From the NCBI RefSeq assembly GCF_036670015.1, contig NZ_CP137636.1:3140501-3204500 (forward strand): a stretch of DNA of 64,000 nt. The letters run 5' to 3'. Shown here in pieces: positions 38,350-45,966 of this stretch (position 1 is the stretch's first letter; every line of letters begins with the position of its first letter). The DNA comes from Niallia sp. XMNu-256 (GTDB taxonomy: Bacteria; Bacillota; Bacilli; Bacillales; Cytobacillaceae). Under the pieces are notes generated by a model, which saw only the letters and a program-made list of their open reading frames with translations, did not search any database and was not told the origin of the DNA. The translations under genes and the position numbers were made by a program.

Positions 38350-39492
38350 TTATTCATCCTTTTTCAAGGAAAAATCCAAATCTTCAATTAAATCATCTGC
38401 ATCTTCTAGCCCGATGGAAATGCGAATAAGGGAATCCGAAATTCCTAGTTCTTTACGTCTTTCTGGAGGAATTGAGGCATGAGTCATTTTGGCTGGAACC
38501 GAAATTAAGCTTTCTACAGCACCTAGACTTTCAGCAAGGGTAAAGTAGTTTAACTTTTTTAAGAACTCGTCTACGTTTATTTCATCACTAAGTTCAAATG
38601 AAACCATTGATCCGTAACCTCTCATTTGCTTCTGGACCCATTGGTATTGAGGATGAGAATCCAATCCTGGATAATAAACTTTCTTAACCTTCTCATGGTT
38701 ATCCAAAAATGTAACAATTGTTCTTGCATTTTGTTCATGCTCTTCCATTCGAACCCCAAGGGTTTTAATCCCCCGGATTAATAACCAAGAATCATGCGGA
38801 CCAAGAATACTACCAGTTGAGTTCTGGATAAAATGTAATTCCTGTGCTAATCCTTCACTTGCTGCAACAACAAGACCTGCTACTACATCGCTGTGACCAC
38901 CCAGATATTTCGTACCACTGTGGAGAACTACATCAACACCTAACTCCAAAGGATTTTGCCAATAAGGAGTTGCAAAGGTATTATCGACAATGGTCATTAG
39001 TTGAAATCTCTGTGCAAGGTCAACAATTGATTTGATATCCGTTACTTTTAATAGTGGGTTCGTTGGAGTTTCTAGAAAAATAGCTTTCGTTTGAGTGCGG
39101 ATTTCGTTCTTGATGACTTCAATATTACTCGTGTCAATAAAGCTTGATTGAATTCCAAAACGGTTGAGAACTTTATTAACCACTCGGAAGGTTCCCCCGT
39201 AAACATCATCAGTAAAAATAATGTGATCACCTGATTTGAACAACATTAGAACAGCTGTTATTGCGGCCATCCCTGAACTAAATGCAAATCCCGCTTTGCC
39301 GCTTTCTAATTCTGCGATTAAAGTTTCTAGCGCTTGACGAGTAGGGTTCCCTGTTCGAGAATATTCAAAGCCATTATGAACACCGACCGATTCTTGCTTA
39401 AAGGTGCTGGACTGATAGATTGGGATTGAAACAGCACCTGTTAAGGGATCTGTCCTAACACCACCATGGATGAGCTTCGTCTTTCTTTTCAA
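38350..39492 (-). CDS. mccB: Cystathionine gamma-lyase / homocysteine gamma-lyase
   Basis: MccB (YrhB) cleaves cystathionine to cysteine, 2-oxobutyrate and ammonia, the second step of reverse transsulfuration. The 380-residue PLP enzyme of the Cys/Met family has SSTFKQESV, YSRTGNPTR, FSSGMAAITAV and the PLP lysine K195 in HSGTKYLGGHSDV. It starts with TTG at 39492 behind a G-rich ribosome site that overlaps the mccA stop region. Cystathionine gamma-synthase or acetylhomoserine lyase activity cannot be ruled out from sequence alone, but pairing with mccA strongly favours MccB. Confidence 0.93.
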   Translation of the reverse strand: MKRKTKLIHGGVRTDPLTGAVSIPIYQSSTFKQESVGVHNGFEYSRTGNPTRQALETLIAELESGKAGFAFSSGMAAITAVLMLFKSGDHIIFTDDVYGGTFRVVNKVLNRFGIQSSFIDTSNIEVIKNEIRTQTKAIFLETPTNPLLKVTDIKSIVDLAQRFQLMTIVDNTFATPYWQNPLELGVDVVLHSGTKYLGGHSDVVAGLVVAASEGLAQELHFIQNSTGSILGPHDSWLLIRGIKTLGVRMEEHEQNARTIVTFLDNHEKVKKVYYPGLDSHPQYQWVQKQMRGYGSMVSFELSDEINVDEFLKKLNYFTLAESLGAVESLISVPAKMTHASIPPERRKELGISDSLIRISIGLEDADDLIEDLDFSLKKDE

Positions 39493-39494
39493 CG

Positions 39495-40418
39495 TTACAT
39501 CCCCCCATCATAAATTTTCTTACTTAAATATCGTTCACTTCCATCTGGGAAGACCACTACAATATTACTTCCCGCCTTAGCCTTTTTGGCCTCTTCAATA
39601 GATGCAGCAAAAGCGGCTCCAGAAGAACTTCCGACTAGTAGGCCTTCCTTTTCTGCCAATTCTTTCACATATCGAAACGCTATTTCATCTGTAATCGTGT
39701 ATATTTCGTTAAAAAAACGACGATCCATGTATTCAGGTAAAAATTCCATGCCAATTCCTTCTGTTTTATGAGGTCCAGGTTCTCCCCCATTTAATATCGA
39801 TCCTTGTGGCTCTACAATAACCGTTTTAATGGAAGGACATTTTTCTTTCAAAAACATTGCACTTCCCATGAAAGTCCCCCCTGTACCTGCGCCTGCAACA
39901 AATACATCGATTTTTCCATTAAGGGCATCCCAAACCTCAGGCCCTAATGTTTTATAATAGGTTGCAGGATTTGCAGGGTTAGAAAATTGACTGGGGATAT
40001 AGGAACCTCGTATTTCTTTTTGTAGCTCTTTTGCCTTTTGGATGGCCCCAACCATGCCTGCACTTGTTGGTGTTAACACAATTTGCGCTCCTAGTGCTTT
40101 CATGATTGCTTGCTTCTCAACGCTAAATTTTTCAGGAACAACCAATATGACTTTAATCCCTCGATTTAAGGCCGCTAATGCCAACCCGATCCCCGTATTT
40201 CCAGCTGTCGGTTCAATCATTGTGCCGCCTTCTTTTATTGCTCCATTTATAATAGCGTCATTCATTAATTCCAATCCAAGCCGATCTTTTACACTACCAC
40301 CTGGATTCATATACTCTAACTTTGCAAAGATACATACATCCTCCGGAAGTTGAAATCCATTGATCTTCACAAGAGGGGTGTTTCCAATCAACTCATGAAT
40401 ATGCCGATATACCTTCAA
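39495..40418 (-). CDS. mccA: O-acetylserine-dependent cystathionine beta-synthase
   Basis: MccA (YrhA) condenses homocysteine with O-acetylserine to cystathionine. The 307-residue PLP protein has ELIGNTPLVKI, the PLP lysine K44 in NPGGSVKDR, PTAGNTGIG and GTGGTFMG. It belongs to the cysteine synthase fold; CysK is the alternative, but the operon with mccB and yrrT marks MccA. TTG at 40418 has GGGGAGGAG just upstream; an ATG at 40460 would overlap yrrT. The 14-base gap to yrrT and two-base gap to mccB suggest coupled translation. Confidence 0.94.
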   Translation of the reverse strand: MKVYRHIHELIGNTPLVKINGFQLPEDVCIFAKLEYMNPGGSVKDRLGLELMNDAIINGAIKEGGTMIEPTAGNTGIGLALAALNRGIKVILVVPEKFSVEKQAIMKALGAQIVLTPTSAGMVGAIQKAKELQKEIRGSYIPSQFSNPANPATYYKTLGPEVWDALNGKIDVFVAGAGTGGTFMGSAMFLKEKCPSIKTVIVEPQGSILNGGEPGPHKTEGIGMEFLPEYMDRRFFNEIYTITDEIAFRYVKELAEKEGLLVGSSSGAAFAASIEEAKKAKAGSNIVVVFPDGSERYLSKKIYDGGM

Positions 40419-40432
40419 GGGTCTCCTCCCCT

Positions 40433-41071
40433 TTATCTTTTCGTTGCCTCCATAATCCACACAAAATCATTAAACCTTGTAAACGTCACATCAAGTTGGT
40501 TTTTTTCCATAATGGAAGATAATACTGGTATTGTTGTATAATATTCAGTTTGCAAGTCCTGTGCTAAATGGTGGTATTTATTATTTAATGCCTTCGTAAT
40601 GGCCTCTTGATGCTTTTCCCTTGTTTCAAAAATCGTATCTGCAAAGATTATTTTTCCACCGACTGGTAGGATTTTGCTATATAAGGCAATTGCATCTGCT
40701 TTCTCTATATCTGTTAGATGGTGAAAAGCATAAGAGCTGGCAAAGGTTTGGATTGGGATGTTTTGCGGAAAGTCGAAGAAATCCCCCTCTATAAAATCTA
40801 CCTTCTTTCCAAGCTTTCCTTTAGCAATTTTTCTCATCTCACTTGATGGTTCGACACCGATCACAAATAATTGTTTTGCTAATAACTTTTTCGTTAGATT
40901 TCCGGTACCTGGACCAAATTCAATCACGTTTCCAAAACAAAGATTAGCTACCTCTTCTAAAATTTCATCATAACGGAAAAATGCCTCTTGATATTCAAGA
41001 TCAAACCCTGCTACTGTTCGATCGTAAGTTACAGCCCATTGATTAAACAAATCAACAAAATCTTTTCCCAT
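40433..41071 (-). CDS. yrrT: SAM-dependent methyltransferase YrrT
   Basis: YrrT is a class I methyltransferase that opens the methionine-to-cysteine operon. The 212-residue protein has the SAM loop VIEFGPGTGNLTKKLL near residue 46, the acidic residue in GVEPSSEMRKIA and ASSYAFHHLTDIEKADAI. The substrate is unknown; producing SAH would feed the next genes. In B. subtilis the operon is repressed by CymR and is called yrrT-mtnN-mccA-mccB-yrhC. Here mtnN has moved to the end and yrhC is missing. I could not define a CymR box upstream. Confidence 0.92.
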   Translation of the reverse strand: MGKDFVDLFNQWAVTYDRTVAGFDLEYQEAFFRYDEILEEVANLCFGNVIEFGPGTGNLTKKLLAKQLFVIGVEPSSEMRKIAKGKLGKKVDFIEGDFFDFPQNIPIQTFASSYAFHHLTDIEKADAIALYSKILPVGGKIIFADTIFETREKHQEAITKALNNKYHHLAQDLQTEYYTTIPVLSSIMEKNQLDVTFTRFNDFVWIMEATKR

Positions 41072-41174
41072 TAACGTCCCATCCTTTATTATTCTTATCT
41101 ATATAGTATGATTTGACTTGTGTTTCGTTCCTTTAGTAGCTCTTTAAATTACAATGGATGTAACCCATTTTACG

Positions 41175-41266
41175 TGCAGCGGGTGAAATGCGTAGAGATG
41201 TGGAGGAACACCAGTGGCGAAGGCGACTCTTTGGCACATAACCGACTCGAGGCGCGAAAGCGTGGC
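41175..41266 (+). pseudogene. Fragment of a 16S rRNA gene
   Basis: About 92 bases match the 16S rRNA region around E. coli positions 680-775. The central 49 bases, from 41182 to 41230 (GGTGAAATGCG... to ...GGCGACTCT), appear identical to Bacillus 16S rRNA from memory, and the part after it, ending GCGCGAAAGCGTGG, is diverged with small changes. Flanking rRNA sequence is absent. The heptamer TTACGTG occurs at 41170-41176 and again at 41281-41287, just after the fragment. It cannot make a functional rRNA. The remainder of 41072-41495 holds only promoter-like AT-rich DNA. Confidence 0.9.
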
Positions 41267-41343
41267 TAAATAATAACAAGTTACGTGACAAACTAATGTT
41301 TGATTTAATAAAAAAAGATAATAATAAACGATAACGTCTGATC

Positions 41344-41374
41344 TTGATCTTGTTAATGTGACATTTACTATAAT
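41344..41374 (+). promoter_or_regulatory. Possible sigma-A promoter of ald
   Basis: TTGATC (41344-41349) and TATAAT (41369-41374) lie 19 bases apart, slightly wide for sigma-A. The -10 is perfect; the -35 is tentative. Confidence 0.45.
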
Positions 41375-41495
41375 ATTGTGAAAATAGACAAAAATCTGTA
41401 CGTCTTTTTTATAGGCTAAACAATGAAAAAATAAATGTGTTCATTTATTATTAAGTTAGGTAAAAACAACAAGGAATTTAAGGGAGGAATTCACA

Positions 41496-42632
41496 ATGAT
41501 AATTGGGGTACCTAAAGAAATTAAAAACAATGAAAACCGTGTTGCTTTAACTCCTGCTGGGGTTGTTTCATATGTGCACGCTGGACATAAAGTCATTGTT
41601 GAAACTGGGGCCGGAACAGGAAGTGCTTTTTCAGATGAAGAATATATTAGTGCTGGTGCAGAAATAATTGCTGATGCTGGGGATGTTTGGTCTCAAGCAG
41701 ATATGATTATGAAAGTGAAAGAACCCCTTGAAAGCGAATATAAATACTTCCGTGAAGGACTAATCCTTTTCACATACCTACACTTAGCAGCCGAACCGGC
41801 TTTAACGAAAGCATTGGTTGAAAAGGGAGTAATTGCTGTTGCATATGAAACGGTTCAATTAGGACGTGCTTTGCCATTACTTGCTCCAATGAGTGAAGTT
41901 GCTGGACGAATGGCTACTCAAGTTGGGGCCCAATACTTACAAAAAACGTATGGTGGAAAAGGAATCTTACTTGCTGGTGTACCAGGTGTTGAACGGGGAA
42001 AAGTAACAATCGTTGGTGGTGGGAATGTTGGTACAAATGCTGCTAAAATGGCAATCGGCCTGGGCGCAGATGTAACCATCCTTGATATTAGTGCAGACCG
42101 TCTTCGCCAATTAGACGATATCTTCGGAAATTCAATCAAAACATTAATGTCTAACCCTTACAATCTTGCCAAATGTGTGGCTGAATCTGATTTAGTAATC
42201 GGTGCGGTATTAATTCCTGGTGCAAAAGCACCTAAATTAGTGACTGAAGAAATGGTTAAATCAATGAAACCAGGTTCAGTGATTGTTGACCCAGCCATTG
42301 ACCAAGGTGGATCAGTAGCAACTACATATCCAACAACACATGACAATCCAACCTTTGTACTCCACGATGTTGTTCATTATGCTGTTACGAATATGCCCGG
42401 CGCAGTCGCAAGAACTTCCACAATGGCTTTGACAAACGTGACTGTTCCTTACGGTATAGAAATTGCGAACAAAGGCATTGTAAAAGCAATCGCTGAGAAC
42501 CCTGCATTAAAACTTGGTGTTAACACTGTAAACGGTGAAGTAACGTATGAAACAGTAGCCAGAGATCTAGGCTATGAATATGTACCAGTTGAGCAAGCAT
42601 TGGATAAAGAGTTATCTCAACTTATAAGTTGA
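41496..42632 (+). CDS. ald: Alanine dehydrogenase
   Basis: Ald deaminates L-alanine to pyruvate and ammonia with NAD, used for growth on alanine and during sporulation. The 378-residue protein has [23 protein letters not shown], the substrate lysine and histidine in MKVKEPL and YLHLA, and the NAD-binding [37 protein letters not shown] precedes ATG. It is monocistronic with a long leader after the 16S fragment and a strong terminator. In B. subtilis ald is elsewhere, next to its regulator adeR, which is not present here. Confidence 0.98.
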   Translation: MIIGVPKEIKNNENRVALTPAGVVSYVHAGHKVIVETGAGTGSAFSDEEYISAGAEIIADAGDVWSQADMIMKVKEPLESEYKYFREGLILFTYLHLAAEPALTKALVEKGVIAVAYETVQLGRALPLLAPMSEVAGRMATQVGAQYLQKTYGGKGILLAGVPGVERGKVTIVGGGNVGTNAAKMAIGLGADVTILDISADRLRQLDDIFGNSIKTLMSNPYNLAKCVAESDLVIGAVLIPGAKAPKLVTEEMVKSMKPGSVIVDPAIDQGGSVATTYPTTHDNPTFVLHDVVHYAVTNMPGAVARTSTMALTNVTVPYGIEIANKGIVKAIAENPALKLGVNTVNGEVTYETVARDLGYEYVPVEQALDKELSQLIS

Positions 42633-42637
42633 ATGAA

Positions 42638-42667
42638 AAACCCTTCAAATCGATTGAAGGGTTTTTT
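42638..42667. terminator. Terminator between ald and yrrS
   Basis: AAACCCTTCAA (42638-42648) and TTGAAGGGTTT (42654-42664) form a perfect 11-bp hairpin with A and T runs at both sides, serving both convergent genes. Confidence 0.92.
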
Positions 42668-42674
42668 ATTTTTT

Positions 42675-43340
42675 TTAGTTAGGCAGCTCCTCAACAAGTG
42701 CAGGTTTCCAACCGCCCCCATCTACCCATTCTAGATAGACCTGATATTTTTTATTGCTCTCTTTTATGATTATAGTTGCTTTAGATTTTTTGGGTCCATT
42801 ATTTTGAAGCATTTTAAGGATATCTCCTTTGCTTTGATTAAAACCTGTTGCATCAGAGACGGCTTTAAGCTGCTCATTCCAATCCACACTGCCTATATTA
42901 TAATCTTGGGCAGGCTCGACTTGTTTTGTACCAACTGGTTTCCAATTAGGATCCTTTATCGATTTTTCGTCATTTTCATTACTGTTGACTTGATCTTCTT
43001 CTATTTCCTCTGTTTCATCTACACTTTCTTGTTCGCCTTGTTCGGCTTCTTCACTTGCATTTTGGTCCTCTGTGTTATCTTTATCTACTGTGTCTTCATC
43101 CACATCAACTTCTTCTAATTGTTCCTCAGCCTCAAGTTCTTCGTTTGTATTTGCCACTGTTTGCTCAGTAGGATTGCCCGCTTCTGTCTTGGCATCTTTC
43201 CCAAAAATATTGAACGATACAATGACAATTAGTAATAGTACTATTAAAATCATCGAATTTAATATTAAATTAGTTTTTCTTCTTTTGGCTCTTTGTTCTG
43301 AACGTGATGCTTCTGTCATATTTTCCTTATTATTTTTCAA
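42675..43340 (-). CDS. yrrS: YrrS family membrane protein (DUF1510)
   Basis: The 221-residue protein has a basic N-terminus, one membrane helix (about residues 25-46), a long very acidic linker rich in Glu, Asp, Gln and Asn (about 55-130), and a conserved C-terminal domain beginning DPNWKPVGTKQVEPAQ and ending YLEWVDGGGWKPALVEELPN. This is the YrrS layout. It starts with TTG behind GAGGAG. It lies downstream of pbpI, as in B. subtilis, where both are linked to sporulation-phase cell wall synthesis. Its function is unknown. Confidence 0.9.
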   Translation of the reverse strand: MKNNKENMTEASRSEQRAKRRKTNLILNSMILIVLLLIVIVSFNIFGKDAKTEAGNPTEQTVANTNEELEAEEQLEEVDVDEDTVDKDNTEDQNASEEAEQGEQESVDETEEIEEDQVNSNENDEKSIKDPNWKPVGTKQVEPAQDYNIGSVDWNEQLKAVSDATGFNQSKGDILKMLQNNGPKKSKATIIIKESNKKYQVYLEWVDGGGWKPALVEELPN

Positions 43341-43451
43341 AGCAAATTCTCCTCTCTAGCAAAGAAAGTTTACTATTATTTTTCTATATCGTTTATTTCA
43401 AGCGATTAAAACTATAACATATCATGATACTTGATGGAAGGTCCAAAGGTT

Positions 43452-45221
43452 TCAATTGATATTTCTTAATTCATAATCATAGATGGATTGAACAAGATCC
43501 TTATAAACAGGGCTTATTGCCCCTTCATTTCCTTTAACATCCAAACTGACAACAACTAAAGCATATTTAGGATTTTGATAGGGGAAATAGCCAGCAAACC
43601 ATTTGTTATATAATTGTTGATCATTAATAAACTTTCCCGTTTCCCCTGTTCCAGATTTACCAGCAATTTCATAAGGTAAATCTCTGTAGCCTTTCCCAGT
43701 CCCTTCTTCATGGGTGATAACCTCGCGCAAGACCTTTTGCAGCTTTGTTGCAGTATAAGGTGAAATTGTCTCCCCTTCAAGCTTTTTCTCTTTAAACGTT
43801 ACTAATGAAGAACCATTTTTATACTCAATAGCCGATGCAAACCTTACCATCTCTTTTGTTCCGCTTCTAGCAATCGTGGCCATCATATTAGCAACAGAAA
43901 GGGGCGTTGCACGAACTTCATGCTGACCAATGCCAGTTAAAGCGATAAAATTTCGATCCTTTTTAGCCTCTTCTGTTAAAAATACTCTTCCCTTATCCTC
44001 TTCACCGATCTGTTTAAATTTATCATAATGATAAATATCCCCTTGCCAGCCTGAAGTTCCTGTGAAAGCAAGCTTTCCTGCAAACTCTTCAAGCATATTA
44101 GGATCCATTGCCTGTAATTCTTTAGCTAAAGTTGCAAATGTATTATTGCAACTTTTAGCAAAACTATCTGCAAAGTTTAAGTTACCATAATCAAAAGCCT
44201 CATCCCGTTCTCCATTAATTTTAACACTACAATTAAACAGTCGATTAGGATCATCTAATTGATTTTCGATTACTGCAGCAGCTACGACTGTTTTGAAGAC
44301 AGATCCGGTAATTTGTTCTGTTACCATCAAATTATCAACATGCCCATTATGCTCATGAAAGGGATTTTTTTGGTTTATTTGAGGCCGGGAAACCATCGAT
44401 AATACAGAATTAGTTTTGATATCCAACAGGACTAGTCCACCCTTTTTAACACCATGTTTATCAAGAATATTCTCAGCGATTTCTTGAAGCTCTAAATCAA
44501 TCGTTGTTCGGATATTTATGGGATAAAATGGATTTGCTGGTTCTACATATTTAACGTTCGTACCGAATAATGGTCCACCACTCGCATCGACATGAAAAAC
44601 TAGCTTTGCTTCTCCCTCAGGTAATATAAATTCGTCAAAACTCCTTTCTAGTCCTGTTAATCCGATCGATGTTTTTAAAGAAATTTCCTTATCAGGATAA
44701 CGAGACTTTAAGACCTTTGCATTCTGACCAGTAATCCCAATTAAATGTTGAGCTGGATGTGTCGTCATTTCAAATTTTTTCTGAACTGCAAAAACACCAG
44801 GAATTTGTAATTGGTTTATTTCTTCCATTTGCTTTTTTGTAAGTGACAAGGGTTTTGGTTCCCCATAGGCAAATGGCTTTTGGGCTGACTCAACCGCATT
44901 TCTTAAGGAGGAAACAGGAACATTTATAATGTTTGCAATTCTATCGACATCCCAATCAGTATTTTTTAAAAATGGAAATAATATGAGGACTGGAATATTC
45001 TGGTGGGTTAAAGAATTTCCATTCCGATCAAGGAATCCACCTCTTCCGCTGTCAATCACAATTTCCTGTGCCCTTTGAGCCACACTTTCCTCTAGTAAAT
45101 TAATTTTGTGTTTGGAAAAATGCTCGGCTTCAAAAAGTTGGATTTGCATCAATCTTCCAATTAACAGCAATAAACAACAGACAAATACACTTGTTATGAA
45201 AATAGCCCTTTTTCTCCACAT
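43452..45221 (-). CDS. pbpI: Class B penicillin-binding protein PbpI
   Basis: PbpI (YrrR) is a transpeptidase that crosslinks peptidoglycan. The 589-residue protein has an N-terminal membrane anchor (about residues 5-24), a pedestal domain, and a transpeptidase domain with the active-site SVFK after EQITG, SCN as second motif and KSGTGETG as third. It is a sigma-F forespore gene in B. subtilis. ATG at 45221 has GAGGTG nine bases upstream; this ribosome site sits inside the 3' arm of a 13-bp hairpin. It lies between greA and yrrS. Confidence 0.94.
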   Translation of the reverse strand: MWRKRAIFITSVFVCCLLLLIGRLMQIQLFEAEHFSKHKINLLEESVAQRAQEIVIDSGRGGFLDRNGNSLTHQNIPVLILFPFLKNTDWDVDRIANIINVPVSSLRNAVESAQKPFAYGEPKPLSLTKKQMEEINQLQIPGVFAVQKKFEMTTHPAQHLIGITGQNAKVLKSRYPDKEISLKTSIGLTGLERSFDEFILPEGEAKLVFHVDASGGPLFGTNVKYVEPANPFYPINIRTTIDLELQEIAENILDKHGVKKGGLVLLDIKTNSVLSMVSRPQINQKNPFHEHNGHVDNLMVTEQITGSVFKTVVAAAVIENQLDDPNRLFNCSVKINGERDEAFDYGNLNFADSFAKSCNNTFATLAKELQAMDPNMLEEFAGKLAFTGTSGWQGDIYHYDKFKQIGEEDKGRVFLTEEAKKDRNFIALTGIGQHEVRATPLSVANMMATIARSGTKEMVRFASAIEYKNGSSLVTFKEKKLEGETISPYTATKLQKVLREVITHEEGTGKGYRDLPYEIAGKSGTGETGKFINDQQLYNKWFAGYFPYQNPKYALVVVSLDVKGNEGAISPVYKDLVQSIYDYELRNIN

Positions 45222-45228
45222 AAATGAT

Positions 45229-45259
45229 AACACCTCGTCAAAAGTGTTGACGAGGTGTT
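45229..45259 (-). promoter_or_regulatory. Hairpin enclosing the pbpI ribosome binding site
   Basis: AACACCTCGTCAA (45229-45241) and TTGACGAGGTGTT (45247-45259) pair perfectly over 13 bases with a five-base loop. On the minus strand the GAGGTG of pbpI is in the 3' arm. The following TTATCATTT is only weakly terminator-like, so it may serve as greA terminator, translation block, or both. Confidence 0.75.
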
Positions 45260-45280
45260 CGATTTATAAACGATTATCCC

Positions 45281-45757
45281 TTATTTAATTTCGATAATCT
45301 TAACATTCATCTCTCCGCCTGGAGTTTGAACGGTAACTTCATCTCCAACTTTTCGTCCCAGCATACTTCTAGCAATTGGTGAATCATTAGAAATTTTTCC
45401 TTCAAATGGATCTGCTTCCGCACTTCCAACAATTGTATATGTTTCCTCGTCTCCGTCTGGGAGTTCAACAAAAGTGACAGAACTACCTAATGAAACAGCA
45501 TCTTTGCTTAGTTCATCTTCACTAATAATCTTTGCATTACGAATCATATTTTCAAGGGTTGTAATGCGTCCTTCCACAAATGCTTGTTCATCTTTTGCTG
45601 CATCATACTCAGAATTCTCAGATAAATCTCCAAAACTACGTGCAATTTTAATTCTTTCAACGACTTCTTTACGTTTAACCGTTTTCAAATTCTCCAATTC
45701 CTGTTCAAGCTTTTCTTTACCAGCTTGCGTCATTGGAAATACCTTTTCTTGAGCCAA
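45281..45757 (-). CDS. greA: Transcription elongation factor GreA
   Basis: GreA rescues backtracked RNA polymerase by stimulating transcript cleavage. The 158-residue protein has the N-terminal coiled coil (about residues 12-75) with the acidic tip [15 protein letters not shown], then a C-terminal FKBP-like domain with [20 protein letters not shown] at 45757 has AAGGAG eight bases upstream and gives the conserved [10 protein letters not shown] start; a GTG at 45766 overlaps that ribosome site. It follows the tRNA hydroxylation genes; the udk gene that precedes greA in B. subtilis is absent. Confidence 0.97.
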   Translation of the reverse strand: MAQEKVFPMTQAGKEKLEQELENLKTVKRKEVVERIKIARSFGDLSENSEYDAAKDEQAFVEGRITTLENMIRNAKIISEDELSKDAVSLGSSVTFVELPDGDEETYTIVGSAEADPFEGKISNDSPIARSMLGRKVGDEVTVQTPGGEMNVKIIEIK

Positions 45758-45819
45758 AACATTCACTCCTTCTAGTGTTCACAACCCCCATAAGATTGTG
45801 TGTTGTTATCAAATATATA

Positions 45820-45847
45820 CATGCGCGTTCCTAATAGAACGCGCATG
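45820..45847. other. Perfect 11-bp hairpin upstream of greA
   Basis: CATGCGCGTTC (45820-45830) pairs with GAACGCGCATG (45837-45847) around a six-base loop. It is not followed by a T run on either strand, so it is probably not a simple terminator; it would lie in the greA leader. Confidence 0.7.
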
Positions 45848-45880
45848 GATTATAATCGTTACCCCGACTAAACGGGTTAT

Positions 45881-45908
45881 AAGAATCTCCAATATATGGG
45901 AGATTCTT
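45881..45908. other. Ten-bp hairpin after trhP2
   Basis: AAGAATCTCC (45881-45890) pairs with GGAGATTCTT (45899-45908). It lies 59 bases after the trhP2 stop and could be a weak terminator on the minus strand, although the T run is missing. Together with the next hairpin it occupies the place where udk is found in B. subtilis. Confidence 0.65.
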
Positions 45909-45966
45909 TGTATTTATGCTATTGTTGCATAAAATTGTTGTTTATGCAATAAAGAATTTATTGTTA

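Noticed and set aside
38350-39492. Cystathionine gamma-synthase (metI) as the name for this PLP gene
   Set aside because: The neighbouring mccA and yrrT genes point to reverse transsulfuration; fold signatures alone do not separate the two activities.
41175-41266. A functional rRNA gene at this position
   Set aside because: Only about 92 of 1,550 bases are present and neighbouring helices are missing, so it can only be a fragment.
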